Shown: in pieces, positions 41,153-49,602 of the stretch
Layout: every line of letters begins with the position of its first letter
Position numbering within the stretch: position 1 is the stretch's first letter
Assembly (NCBI RefSeq): GCF_038806765.1
Contig: NZ_CP152389.1
Location: 992,001 to 1,056,000, forward strand
DNA length: 64,000 bases
Direction: 5' to 3'
From: Mucilaginibacter sp. CSA2-8R
Lineage (GTDB): Bacteria > Bacteroidota > Bacteroidia > Sphingobacteriales > Sphingobacteriaceae
Made by a program: the position numbers and the translations under genes
The notes under the pieces: model-generated
Seen by the model: the letters and a program-made list of their open reading frames with translations, nothing else
What the model was told of the DNA's origin: nothing
Database searches by the model: none

Positions 41153-41359
41153 ATGATTGAATTTAAACTAAATGGCGAGTTTATCCCTCTAATACAGTTA
41201 TTAAAGGCCACCGGGTTAGTGCATACCGGCGGTGAAGCACAGATAGTGGTCACTGAAGGCGAAGTGAAATATAACGGCCAGGTTGATTATCGCAAACGCC
41301 TTAAAGTAAAAAAGGGCGATGTGATTGAATTCCGGTCTAAAAAAATTGTGGTGATATAA
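41153..41359 (+). CDS. S4-domain RNA-binding protein (YbcJ-like)
   Basis: A 68-residue protein that is essentially one S4 RNA-binding fold: LIQLLKATGLVHTGGEAQIV, then GEVKYNGQVDYRKRLKVKKG and DVIEF. This matches the small YbcJ family, thought to touch ribosomal or structured RNA. It is three bases upstream of aroB and so probably cotranscribed with it, although no functional link to the shikimate pathway is known. Confidence 0.88.
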   Translation: MIEFKLNGEFIPLIQLLKATGLVHTGGEAQIVVTEGEVKYNGQVDYRKRLKVKKGDVIEFRSKKIVVI

Positions 41360-41362
41360 TTT

Positions 41363-42439
41363 ATGGATACAATTGAAAGTATAGACTACCCTGTTGTTTT
41401 TAATGAAACACTTACCCAACTGGTAAATTTTATTGAGCAAGGTAACTACACGCGTTTTTTTATTTTAACAGACGAACATACCGGCGAGCATTGCCTGCCC
41501 CTGCTGCAAAGCCGCTTGGAGCATTTGAATGACAGGTATGATGTAATAGAGGTAAGTGCGGGCGAAGAAAGCAAAAATATTGATTTTTGCTCGGGCATCT
41601 GGAAAATGCTGATTGATTTTAGTGCCGACCGCCATAGTTTGATGATTAATCTGGGCGGTGGGGTGATAGGAGATATGGGCGGCTTTGCCGCATCTACCTA
41701 TAAGCGCGGTATTGATTTTGTGCAAGTGCCAACTACTTTGTTATCTCAGGTTGATGCCTCGGTAGGGGGTAAAACAGGTATCGATTTCGACAATCTCAAA
41801 AATATTATAGGCACCTTTACATCGCCAAAGGCAGTATTTATTGAGCATGCCTTTTTAGAGACCCTGCCATCACGGCAGATTTTGTCGGGTTATGCCGAAA
41901 TGCTGAAACACGGTTTAATACAAGATGCTGCTTATTGGAACGAACTGAAAAGTCTGGGTGCGCCGCTTCAATTGCCTCCTGCCGAACTGGTGTACCAATC
42001 TGTAGCCATTAAAAATAAGGTAGTAGTGGCCGATCCTTTTGAAAAAGGGTTCCGCAAGTGTTTAAATTTTGGCCATACCATCGGCCATGCCGTCGAAACA
42101 TACTCGCTGCAAAACGATGACGATCACCTTACCCATGGCGAGGCGGTAGCTATCGGCATGATTTGCGAAGCTTGGCTATCTCACAAAAAAGCCGGCTTAA
42201 GTTTGGATGAGCTGAACGAAATTACGGAGGTTTTAAACAATCTCTATCCTAAATATCAACTGGAAGATTCGTGCCACTCGGTGCTGCACGGCCTCATGAA
42301 AAAAGATAAGAAAAATCAGGGCGACGAAATCAATTGTACTTTGCTGCACCGGATAGGCGAGTGCAGCATTGACCATATTTGCAGCGAAGAAGAGTTATGC
42401 GAAAGCCTGAGTTATTATACTAATCTACAGTTAGCTTAG
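41363..42439 (+). CDS. aroB: 3-dehydroquinate synthase
   Basis: A 358-residue cytosolic enzyme that converts DAHP to 3-dehydroquinate, step two of the shikimate pathway, using NAD and a divalent metal. Visible are the NAD-binding GGGVIGDMGGFAASTYKRGI, the VPTTLLSQVDASVGGKTGID segment, and the metal-binding Glu/His residues (GYAEMLKHGLI; FGHTIGHAVE; HGEAVAIGM). Length is normal for the family. It follows the S4 gene closely. Confidence 0.96.
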   Translation: MDTIESIDYPVVFNETLTQLVNFIEQGNYTRFFILTDEHTGEHCLPLLQSRLEHLNDRYDVIEVSAGEESKNIDFCSGIWKMLIDFSADRHSLMINLGGGVIGDMGGFAASTYKRGIDFVQVPTTLLSQVDASVGGKTGIDFDNLKNIIGTFTSPKAVFIEHAFLETLPSRQILSGYAEMLKHGLIQDAAYWNELKSLGAPLQLPPAELVYQSVAIKNKVVVADPFEKGFRKCLNFGHTIGHAVETYSLQNDDDHLTHGEAVAIGMICEAWLSHKKAGLSLDELNEITEVLNNLYPKYQLEDSCHSVLHGLMKKDKKNQGDEINCTLLHRIGECSIDHICSEEELCESLSYYTNLQLA

Positions 42440-42502
42440 CCTTTAAGTATTTATAGCCTGAACCAGGCTTAATTTGGGCTGCATAATCTGTTGGTTTTAC
42501 TA

Positions 42503-42510
42503 TATATTTG
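42503..42510 (+). promoter_or_regulatory. -7 element of the VOC-family gene
   Basis: TATATTTG matches TAnnTTTG and lies 20 bases before ATG 42531. Confidence 0.55.
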
Positions 42511-42530
42511 TTTAAACCCAAAAAGATATT

Positions 42531-43007
42531 ATGCAGCCCATCAGTACATGTATATGGTTTAATAACCAAGCCGAAGAAGCAGCGACTTTTTATACTGGTA
42601 TATTCCCTGACACAAAAGTAAGCAACGTTATGCGTTATGGCCAGGGCATGCCCGGCGAACCGGGTTCGGTAATGGCGATGACAGTAATGCTAAACGACCG
42701 GGAATTTATATTTCTGAACGGTAATTCGGGTTTTACAGCACCCGGAGCTGCGATTTCCTTTTTTATTAAGTGCAATACCCAGGAAGAGGTTGACCATTAT
42801 TGGGATAAGCTGGTGGACGGAGGTACGCCGATCCGCTGCGGTTGGTTAACAGATAAATATGGGATTACCTGGCAGGTTGTACCCGTAAAAATGTCGCAAT
42901 TGATGCAAAGCGGTAATGCACAAAAATCGCAAAAGGTAGCGCAGGCCATGATGAAGATGGTAAAGTTGGATATTAACGAATTGCAACGCGTTTTTGACGA
43001 GGCATAA
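42531..43007 (+). CDS. VOC-superfamily protein (PhnB/3-demethylubiquinone methyltransferase-like)
   Basis: A 158-residue glyoxalase-fold protein. The pattern ISTCIWFNNQAEEAATFYTG, then FPDTKVSNVMRYGQGMPGEP and GCGWLT-like RCGWLTDKYGITWQVVPVKM, is that of the PF06983 group, often misnamed methyltransferase. These proteins bind small ligands or metal; the substrate is unknown. It has its own promoter and no coupled neighbour. Confidence 0.88.
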   Translation: MQPISTCIWFNNQAEEAATFYTGIFPDTKVSNVMRYGQGMPGEPGSVMAMTVMLNDREFIFLNGNSGFTAPGAAISFFIKCNTQEEVDHYWDKLVDGGTPIRCGWLTDKYGITWQVVPVKMSQLMQSGNAQKSQKVAQAMMKMVKLDINELQRVFDEA

Positions 43008-43072
43008 GTCTTTTGTGTAATAATTAACAAGTAGAATGGGTGTGCCTAATTTTTGTCAACACAGCATAGGAA

Positions 43073-43486
43073 ATGCAAGAGCCTAAAAAAGCAGTTTATA
43101 TCTACGAAGAAACAAACTATTTTCCTGGTACGGATACCTTTGTTGATAGTGTAGCTGATAACGGTAATGCTGTGGTTTTTGAAGATGATGAAAGAACTGG
43201 TTATTTTTATGCTGTAGATGGAGTTAATAGTAGTAAAATATTAGATGCCCGACACATTTATAACGTGGACAGCCTGATTGATAAAGACCGAGTTTCGATA
43301 CTGGAAATATTATGGAGCGAAGACGAATCTATCGCATTTTTATCAATCAACGGGTACTACCACGCTTTATTTGATTTTAAAAACAAGGCTGGGTACTGTC
43401 GAAACGGCTTTCCTGATAGCGGTGAGTGGTGCGCAATGAAACAAACAACGCTTACCGACGAGATGCTTGAAACTATCATCCCTTAA
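43073..43486 (+). CDS. hypothetical protein, DUF2251-like
   Basis: A 137-residue soluble acidic protein. The stretch GNAVVFEDDERTGYFYAVDG followed by ILDARHIYNVDSLID, then SEDESIAFLSINGYYHALFD and a C-terminal GYCRNGFPDSGEWCA, resembles DUF2251 proteins as I remember them. These belong to a group of small proteins often seen near toxin-immunity loci; no toxin gene is next to it here. Function unknown. Confidence 0.7.
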   Translation: MQEPKKAVYIYEETNYFPGTDTFVDSVADNGNAVVFEDDERTGYFYAVDGVNSSKILDARHIYNVDSLIDKDRVSILEILWSEDESIAFLSINGYYHALFDFKNKAGYCRNGFPDSGEWCAMKQTTLTDEMLETIIP

Positions 43487-43558
43487 AGTATAAATAATCA
43501 GGATTTTGAAAATTATGCTATGGCATATTATTAAGCATTAATTTTTTTTATTTTTCTA

Positions 43559-43588
43559 TTGACAATTAGATTTAATCTTGTAGTTTTA
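43559..43588 (+). promoter_or_regulatory. promoter of the pheA attenuator transcript
   Basis: TTG (43559-43561) and TAGTTTTA (43581-43588) are 19 bases apart, matching the Bacteroidetes TTG-N19-TAnnTTTG layout except for the last base. The leader-peptide ATG is 17 bases downstream. Confidence 0.6.
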
Positions 43589-43605
43589 CCGCCAGCAATA
43601 CAACA

Positions 43606-43674
43606 ATGAAGTTAAATAACGCATTTGGTTTTGGTTTCTATTACTTTTACTTTAGCAGTAAGAGCCGGGACTGA
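43606..43674 (+). CDS. Phe/Tyr-rich leader peptide of the pheA attenuator
   Basis: A 22-codon frame encodes MKLNNAFGFGFYYFYF, then SSKSRD. It holds five Phe and three Tyr codons within eleven residues (AFGFGFYYFYF). Ribosomes short of charged Phe (or Tyr) tRNA would stall there. The end of the frame (43664-43672, GCCGGGACT) is complementary to the left arm of the following terminator, so its own sequence forms the antiterminator. It lies 76 bases before pheA, as in classic pheL/pheA leaders. Too short for usual gene finders. The logic of the structure is strong, though untested. Confidence 0.8.
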   Translation: MKLNNAFGFGFYYFYFSSKSRD

Positions 43675-43736
43675 TATGCTTTAAAACAAACATATAAACA
43701 AACAGAAAGTCCCGGCCCAACAGCCGGGACTTTTTT
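43664..43736 (+). promoter_or_regulatory. transcription attenuator controlling pheA
   Basis: The terminator is AAAGTCCCGGC (43706-43716), loop CCAACA, GCCGGGACTTT (43723-43733), then T residues. The competing antiterminator pairs GCCGGGACT (43664-43672) with AGTCCCGGC (43708-43716). A ribosome that reaches the leader stop codon (43672-43674) covers the upstream strand and lets the terminator form; one stalled on Phe/Tyr codons leaves it free and transcription goes on into pheA. Confidence 0.82.
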
Positions 43737-43750
43737 GCTTTTAACAGGTT

Positions 43751-44593
43751 ATGGAAAGTAAAACGCCACGAGTGGCCATACAAGGTATCCGCGCCTCGTT
43801 TCATGAAGAAGCGGCCTTTAAGTACTTCGGTACCAACATCCAAACGGTTGAGTGTAATTCGTTTAAGCAAACCTTCGAGGCGCTTAAAAATAACGAGGCC
43901 GACTACCTGGTGATGGCTATCGAAAATAACATTGCCGGTAGTATATTGCCTAACTACTCGTTACTCATGAGCTACAACTTTCCAATCGTTGGCGAGGTAT
44001 ATCTGCCCATTCAGCTCCATTTTTTAACCCTGCCCGGTGTAAAGTTCGAGGATATTAAAACGGTGATTTCGCACCCCATCGCCCTGCGCCAGTGTGTTGA
44101 TTTTATTGACGAATACCCGCAGCTTAAAGTGGTTGAAAGTAACGACACTGCTGCTTGTGCCAAACGGGTACACGATCAGCAACTTACTGACACCGCCGCT
44201 ATTGCCAATAGTCTGGCTGCCAAACTTTATGATTTAGAAATTATGGAGCGCCGCATCGAGAGCAATAAAAAGAACTTTACGCGCTTTTTAATTTTTACCA
44301 GTCATGCAAACGCCGGTAAGGTAAAGGCTAATAAGGCATCGCTGTGCTTTCAGGTAGCTAACCAGGCCGGGGCTTTGGTTAAGGTGCTTAATATTTTGGC
44401 CGAGCAAAATATTAATATGAGCAAAGTGCAAAGCATGCCCATATTAGGCAAACGCAACGAATATAATTTTTATGTAGATATTGAGTGGAACAATACCACT
44501 GAGTATGACACCGCCATCAGGCAGATACTCAAATACACTCAAAACTTCAACATTTTGGGCGAGTATGAGCGGTATGAGGAGCCTGTTCATTAA
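43751..44593 (+). CDS. pheA: prephenate dehydratase
   Basis: A 280-residue enzyme converting prephenate to phenylpyruvate, the branch step to phenylalanine. It has the dehydratase domain (VAIQGIRASFHEEAAFKYFG, MAIENNIAGSILPNYSLL, the catalytic TRF motif in KKNFTRFLIF near residue 180) and a C-terminal ACT domain (about 195-275, SLCFQVANQAGALVKVLNIL) for feedback by Phe. No chorismate mutase is fused here; that activity is fused to the DAHP synthase encoded next. Expression is controlled by the Phe/Tyr attenuator directly upstream. Confidence 0.95.
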   Translation: MESKTPRVAIQGIRASFHEEAAFKYFGTNIQTVECNSFKQTFEALKNNEADYLVMAIENNIAGSILPNYSLLMSYNFPIVGEVYLPIQLHFLTLPGVKFEDIKTVISHPIALRQCVDFIDEYPQLKVVESNDTAACAKRVHDQQLTDTAAIANSLAAKLYDLEIMERRIESNKKNFTRFLIFTSHANAGKVKANKASLCFQVANQAGALVKVLNILAEQNINMSKVQSMPILGKRNEYNFYVDIEWNNTTEYDTAIRQILKYTQNFNILGEYERYEEPVH

Positions 44594-44729
44594 AGTTCGT
44601 GAGTCCGTAAGTCGGTGAGACTGAAAGTAGGACAGAGACAAGAAAAAGCAATCAAAAAATAAAATAACCCTACAAAATAATTTAATACCGGACGCTGTAG
44701 TAACGGACGCCCGGACAAACCCCCACACT

Positions 44730-45857
44730 ATGAAACTTGATTTGAAAGTAGAGCCGCTTAACAACTGGATTACGGCCAAAGCAGAACCTTTATTAATTGC
44801 CGGTCCGTGCAGCGCCGAAACTGAAGAACAATTAGTAGCAACGGCTCATTTGCTGGCCAACACTGGTAAGGTAACTGCCCTGCGTGCAGGTATCTGGAAA
44901 CCACGTACCCGCCCCGGAGAGTTTGAAGGTATTGGCAGCATTGGTTTAGAGTGGTTAAAACGTGCTAAAGCCGAAACCGGTTTACCTACAGCTATCGAGG
45001 TTGCTACCGGTAAACACGTTGAAGAAGCTTTAAAAGCTGATGTTGATATTTTTTGGGTAGGTGCGCGTTCAACCGTTAACCCGTTCACCGTTCAGGAAAT
45101 TGCTGATGCTTTGCAAGGCGTAGATATTCCGGTAATGGTTAAAAACCCGGTTAATCCTGATTTGTCATTATGGATTGGTGCTTTAGAGCGTATCAACCGC
45201 GCAGGTATCACCAAACTGGCGGCTATACACCGCGGTTTTTCATCGTTTGAAAAAACAGCTTTCCGTAACGAGCCAATGTGGGATTTGGCTATCAACTTAA
45301 AAACACATGCGCCTGAGCTGCCTATCATTTGCGATCCAAGCCATATTTCGGGTAACCGTGAGCTGATCCCTTATGTGTCGCAAAAAGCGCTGGATCTGGA
45401 TATGCAAGGCCTGATGATTGAGTCGCACATTGATCCGTCTGTTGCCTGGACTGATGCTAAACAACAATTAACTCCTGCTGCTTTAAGTGACTTGATGGAC
45501 CGCCTTACTTTGCGTAAACCTGAAGTTGCCAGCGTTGAGGTAAAAGATAAATTAGCCGAACTACGCGACAAGATTGACAAGATTGACGACCTGGTGATTC
45601 AAAAAATGGCCGAGCGTATGAAAATTGTAGAGCAGATTGGTAATTACAAAAAAGATAACGGTATCACTATTTTACAGGTGAACCGTTGGGACGAAATTTT
45701 GCAAAAACGTACCAATTATGCCAAAGCCCTGAACTTAAACCCTGAGTTTACCGAAAAAATGCTGGAGCTTATCCACGGCGAGTCTATCCGTAAACAAACT
45801 GAAATCATGAACAAAGGACAAGGTACGACTCCGGTTCATGAGCAGTTAACGCATTAA
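44730..45857 (+). CDS. bifunctional DAHP synthase / chorismate mutase
   Basis: A 375-residue fusion. Residues about 1-265 form the type I DAHP synthase (LIAGPCSAETEEQL, GIWKPRTRPGEFEGIG, FWVGARSTVNPF, IHRGFSSFEK, ICDPSHISGN). Residues about 275-360 form an AroQ-type chorismate mutase (LAELRDKIDKIDDLVIQKMA, KMLELIHGESIRKQ). The protein thus catalyses the first shikimate step and the first step toward Phe/Tyr. In this fusion type the mutase domain often gives feedback control. It lies 136 bases after pheA and is probably part of the same attenuated transcript. Between them are short imperfect repeats only. Confidence 0.94.
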   Translation: MKLDLKVEPLNNWITAKAEPLLIAGPCSAETEEQLVATAHLLANTGKVTALRAGIWKPRTRPGEFEGIGSIGLEWLKRAKAETGLPTAIEVATGKHVEEALKADVDIFWVGARSTVNPFTVQEIADALQGVDIPVMVKNPVNPDLSLWIGALERINRAGITKLAAIHRGFSSFEKTAFRNEPMWDLAINLKTHAPELPIICDPSHISGNRELIPYVSQKALDLDMQGLMIESHIDPSVAWTDAKQQLTPAALSDLMDRLTLRKPEVASVEVKDKLAELRDKIDKIDDLVIQKMAERMKIVEQIGNYKKDNGITILQVNRWDEILQKRTNYAKALNLNPEFTEKMLELIHGESIRKQTEIMNKGQGTTPVHEQLTH

Positions 45858-45961
45858 TAGCCGTTAGGCTTAATTGGTTATGGCAGGCAGTGATTTGTTT
45901 AATTATTGATTACTTGTTGCTTGCCATAACTATTATTTTACCTAATAGCTTTTAATCAATC

Positions 45962-47233
45962 ATGTCTAAAAACATTATTGTTAGCCGCAGTCATAAATCG
46001 GTTAACACCACTATACAACTTACCGGGTCTAAAAGCGAGTGTAACCGTGCGCTGGTAATTGAAGCTTTAAGCAAAGGCAAAGTGCAGGTGACTAACGTGT
46101 CGGACGCTGCGGATGCCGTAACACTTTCCGGAATTTTACGGGAGCCTGCTAATTCAGGTAATAAAACAACATCGGCAACTCCGGAAATTACTGAGGTAAA
46201 CATAGGCCCTGCGGGTACCGCTATGCGGTTCTTAACTGCATTTTTTACTTTGCAGGATGGAGAGGTGTTGCTCACCGGTACCGAGCGGATGAAACAGCGC
46301 CCTATCGGTATTTTAGTTAATGCATTGCGCCAGTTAGGTGCCGATATTTCTTATGCCGAGCAAGACGGTTTTCCGCCATTGCATATTAAAGGCGGCTTTG
46401 AGCAAAAAACAAATCAGATTACGATTAAAGGCGATATCAGTAGCCAGTATATTACCTCGCTGCTGCTCATTGCGCCTAACTTGCCGCAAGGCTTGGAGTT
46501 GCATATTGACGGGGAGCTAACGTCCCGCCCATATGTAGAAATGACTTTGAGCATGCTGCAGCAGGCAGGCATACAGCATACCTGGACCAACCATGTGATT
46601 GGTATTGCTCCCCAGGAGTACCGCGAAACCAGCATCTGGGTAGAACCTGACTGGAGCGCTGCATCATACTGGTATTCGGTAGCCGCATTGGCCGATGAGG
46701 CAGAACTGTTTTTGCCAGGATTAACGTCTTACAGCTTACAGGGTGATAGTGTGATTACTGAACTGATGGCCAACTTTGGTATCACTTCGCAATTTAAAGA
46801 TGGCGGTGTTTACCTGCGTAAAGACCCGAAGCCGGTAGTTCGCAAGATATTCGACCTGAAATCGTGCCCCGACCTGGCGCAGACTTTAGTGGTCGTATGT
46901 GCAGCCCTGAATCACGAAGCAACCTTCACTGGTTTGGAGACTCTAAAAATCAAGGAAACCGACCGTATTGCCGCCCTGCAAAATGAACTGGGTAAGATGG
47001 GCGTTAAGCTGATTGAAAAAGGCCAGGTCTACAAACTGGATTGCAGCGAACGCTTCATCCCTGAACGTATCACCATCAAAACGTACGAAGACCACCGTAT
47101 GGCGATGGCCTTTGCACCACTGGCCCTCATCATCCCCGAAGTAGAAATCGAAGACCCTCAGGTAGTCGAAAAATCCTACCCCGCCTTCTGGCAGGATTTT
47201 GAAAAAGCAGGGTTCTCGATTAGAGAAATATAG
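45962..47233 (+). CDS. aroA: 3-phosphoshikimate 1-carboxyvinyltransferase (EPSP synthase)
   Basis: A 423-residue enzyme joining phosphoenolpyruvate to shikimate 3-phosphate, step six of the pathway. Recognised by LTGSKSECNRALVIEALSKG, NIGPAGTAMRFLTAF, the active-site TGTERMKQRPIGILVNALRQ and LKIKETDRIAALQNEL. The substrate Lys in the first motif is present. It follows the DAHP synthase gene with a 104-base gap. No prephenate dehydrogenase (tyrA) is found between them, unlike many Bacteroidetes clusters. Confidence 0.95.
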   Translation: MSKNIIVSRSHKSVNTTIQLTGSKSECNRALVIEALSKGKVQVTNVSDAADAVTLSGILREPANSGNKTTSATPEITEVNIGPAGTAMRFLTAFFTLQDGEVLLTGTERMKQRPIGILVNALRQLGADISYAEQDGFPPLHIKGGFEQKTNQITIKGDISSQYITSLLLIAPNLPQGLELHIDGELTSRPYVEMTLSMLQQAGIQHTWTNHVIGIAPQEYRETSIWVEPDWSAASYWYSVAALADEAELFLPGLTSYSLQGDSVITELMANFGITSQFKDGGVYLRKDPKPVVRKIFDLKSCPDLAQTLVVVCAALNHEATFTGLETLKIKETDRIAALQNELGKMGVKLIEKGQVYKLDCSERFIPERITIKTYEDHRMAMAFAPLALIIPEVEIEDPQVVEKSYPAFWQDFEKAGFSIREI

Positions 47234-47337
47234 AACCAAGAGCCAAGAACCAGGAGCCAGGAGTGCAAAAAGATAGGAGAGACGCTCATTCTTTAGTCGT
47301 TTCGTTCTTGGCTTCTGGTTCTTAGCTCTTGTCTCTA
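47232..47337. repeat. imperfect inverted repeat between aroA and the GT39 gene
   Basis: A purine-rich arm built of repeated AGAACCAAGAGCC-like units (47232-47265) is mirrored by TTCTTGGCTTCTGGTTCTTA (from about 47304). It forms a long stem between two convergent genes. It may serve as terminator and looks like a dispersed intergenic repeat. Confidence 0.55.
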
Positions 47338-48894
47338 TTCCACCTCCAGTCTATTCTCCTTCCTGTGTTGCCGGTAAATGTTTTCAAAGCCAGGTTTTAA
47401 ATCCTTAATCAGGAAGATTCCTGTACCGTGCTCACGGGCTAAGGGGTTTTCTACCATCCCTGCGCGCTGGTAGCTTTCTGCTACCGGTTGCAGGTCGCTT
47501 ACATCGTTATCATCACTTACATAAATCAGGTATTCGGCGTTGAGTTTTTCAGGCGCCCACAAGGCAAAACTGCTGTTGAGGCAAACTACCTCGGGTAATT
47601 GATAGCGGTTGTGGTATACATGCAGGGCACCAGCCTCGCCGTAGTTATCTGCAAAAATAACGGTGCGTTGCTGTTGTGCCGGGGTAAGCTGATGGTAGAT
47701 GGCAGCAGTTTTTTTGGCTATTTCTTCCCATCCCAGCATATCGGCATAGTCTTGTGTAGTACGGTGCTTTTTGTGGTCTTCCCAGGTAATGGCAAAATCC
47801 ATAAACTTTAAATGCTGGCGGTAATAATCAAAAAAGGAGAGTGCCTGGTTAATTGACAAAACGGGGAGCACGATTGGTAGGAGCAACAAGTTAGGGGCTA
47901 TCATCAATATGGTAGCTACAATCCGTAGAGCGACATTTTTAAGCCAGTATTCGATTCCTGTACCACCAGCCGCAAACAGCATAGGGTAAGCCGCCAGGAG
48001 ATAGTACGCTTTACCGTTCATCTTTAATAAAAAGGCAAAAACCAGTAAAAAAGCTAAACCTACAAACCGGTATTTAGCAAACTTTGGATGAAATAGCGCT
48101 ACCAACAAACCCGCTATCCACACAACTGCCGCAGTGCCATGTAGCAGTAACTGCGGTATTATAAAATCAGCAGGTTTAATGTACTTCAATTGTTCCTGGT
48201 TCAGCTTGGTCATGTGGGTAACCACCGGCCAGTGATGGGTGTATTGCCACCAGAGGTTGGGTAAAAACAAAAGGATGGCTATTGCTGCAGCTATGGTAGT
48301 TTCTTTGCGCCATAGCAAACGCCGTTGAGGCATAAGTAATATTGCCATTAACAATGCGCCGGTAAAAAAGGCCATGGTGTATTTGGTGAGCAAACCCAAG
48401 CCAATGACCAAGCCTAAATAATATAAATATTTACCATTCTCGCTGTTTACATATTTTACGCACAGATAGGCAGCTAACAGCCACCACAGCTGGTCGAACA
48501 CCACGGGCTGAAACAAATAACCGCTGGCAGCCATACCCGGCGAAAACAGGATACATAAACAGGCCAACGTGATGGCGAAGCGTTTGCCGCCCAGTTCGAT
48601 GGTCAGCAAGCCGGTAAACCAGATGATGAGCAGACTGGCAATTGCCGGAAATACCCGCGCGGCCATTACGCTGCTCCCCAAAACAGTGGTGCTTATTTTA
48701 GCCAGCAAGGCAATCAGCGGGGGCACTTCCATGTAGCCCCAGTCCAGGTGGTCGCCCAGGGTAAGATGCAGTAACTCGTCCCGGTGAAAGCCATAATGGC
48801 CGCCGGTAAATATCACCAGTAATACTTTTACCGCAACAAATATCCAAACGAATGCTTTTAATTGCTGAACAGGTTGTGGTTGAGTGTTTTGCAT
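47335..48894 (-). CDS. GT39/ArnT-like membrane glycosyltransferase
   Basis: A 519-residue polytopic membrane protein with about ten to twelve hydrophobic segments. Near the N-terminus, after the first helix, it has YGFHRDELLHLTLGDHLDWG, the conserved first periplasmic loop with the catalytic Asp-Glu of the PMT/ArnT superfamily, and YMEVPPLIALLAK follows. The C-terminal 130 residues form a soluble domain (VIFADNYGEAGALHVYHNRY). Such enzymes move a sugar from a polyprenyl phosphate to a protein or lipid; the substrate is unknown. ATG 48894 is chosen because the longer frame runs into the divergent regulator gene. Confidence 0.88.
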   Translation of the reverse strand: MQNTQPQPVQQLKAFVWIFVAVKVLLVIFTGGHYGFHRDELLHLTLGDHLDWGYMEVPPLIALLAKISTTVLGSSVMAARVFPAIASLLIIWFTGLLTIELGGKRFAITLACLCILFSPGMAASGYLFQPVVFDQLWWLLAAYLCVKYVNSENGKYLYYLGLVIGLGLLTKYTMAFFTGALLMAILLMPQRRLLWRKETTIAAAIAILLFLPNLWWQYTHHWPVVTHMTKLNQEQLKYIKPADFIIPQLLLHGTAAVVWIAGLLVALFHPKFAKYRFVGLAFLLVFAFLLKMNGKAYYLLAAYPMLFAAGGTGIEYWLKNVALRIVATILMIAPNLLLLPIVLPVLSINQALSFFDYYRQHLKFMDFAITWEDHKKHRTTQDYADMLGWEEIAKKTAAIYHQLTPAQQQRTVIFADNYGEAGALHVYHNRYQLPEVVCLNSSFALWAPEKLNAEYLIYVSDDNDVSDLQPVAESYQRAGMVENPLAREHGTGIFLIKDLKPGFENIYRQHRKENRLEVE

Positions 48895-48963
48895 AAGGAG
48901 GTTGGCGTGTAAGCTAAAAGTAATCAACAAAAAAGTAATTTGCCGTATTAATGAATAGATGTT

Positions 48964-49524
48964 ATGAAAGTTCATGTCAAAAATATGGTGTGCCATCGCT
49001 GCAAACTGGCTGTAGAGCAGGTGCTGACCGAAAGTGGTTATCATGTGCAGCAAGTCGAACTGGGCGAGGTTACTATTGACGAAGATTTAAACAGCACTCA
49101 GCTAAACGCTTTAGATACCCAGTTAAAGCATTTAGGTTTTGAACTGATAGACGACCGTAAAGCCAAACTGGTAGAGCGGATTAAAAATCTGATCATTGAC
49201 CGGGTACACCATCATGAGGATACACTAAGTATTAACCTATCCGATTACTTAGCAGAAAAACTGCATTACGAATATAACTACTTGAGCAACCTGTTTTCGG
49301 AGGCAGAGGGTACCACGATTGAAAAATATTACATCAGTCAAAAAATAGAAAAGGTAAAAGAGTTACTAATTTATGATGAATTAACGCTGAGCGAAATAGC
49401 TTACCGCATGGGATACAGCAGCGTGGCTTATTTATCAAACCAGTTTAAAAAGGAAACCGGTTTTACACCAAGCCATTTTAAAGCCATTAAAGAAAACAAG
49501 CGCCGCAATATAGAAGAACTGTAA
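48964..49524 (+). CDS. AraC-type regulator with N-terminal HMA-like metal domain
   Basis: A 186-residue protein. Residues 1-60 look like a heavy-metal-associated fold with a CxxC-type pair (KNMVCHRCKLAVEQVL, Cys10 and Cys13). Residues about 95-180 form an AraC HTH pair (EKVKELLIYDELTLSEIAYR, MGYSSVAYLSNQFKKETGFT, PSHFK). It therefore may sense a metal ion through the N-terminal domain and act on DNA directly. The next gene on the same strand encodes an HMA-MauE membrane protein with its own -7 element, a likely target. Confidence 0.88.
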   Translation: MKVHVKNMVCHRCKLAVEQVLTESGYHVQQVELGEVTIDEDLNSTQLNALDTQLKHLGFELIDDRKAKLVERIKNLIIDRVHHHEDTLSINLSDYLAEKLHYEYNYLSNLFSEAEGTTIEKYYISQKIEKVKELLIYDELTLSEIAYRMGYSSVAYLSNQFKKETGFTPSHFKAIKENKRRNIEEL

Positions 49525-49575
49525 ATTTTATAAATCAATCCGGTAATTGTGTAAAGCCGCAGGCTTGGGTAGCCG

Positions 49576-49583
49576 TACCTTTG
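49576..49583 (+). promoter_or_regulatory. -7 element of the HMA-MauE gene
   Basis: TACCTTTG matches TAnnTTTG exactly, 20 bases before ATG 49603. Confidence 0.6.
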
Positions 49584-49602
49584 TATAGTAAATATTAAAG
49601 TT

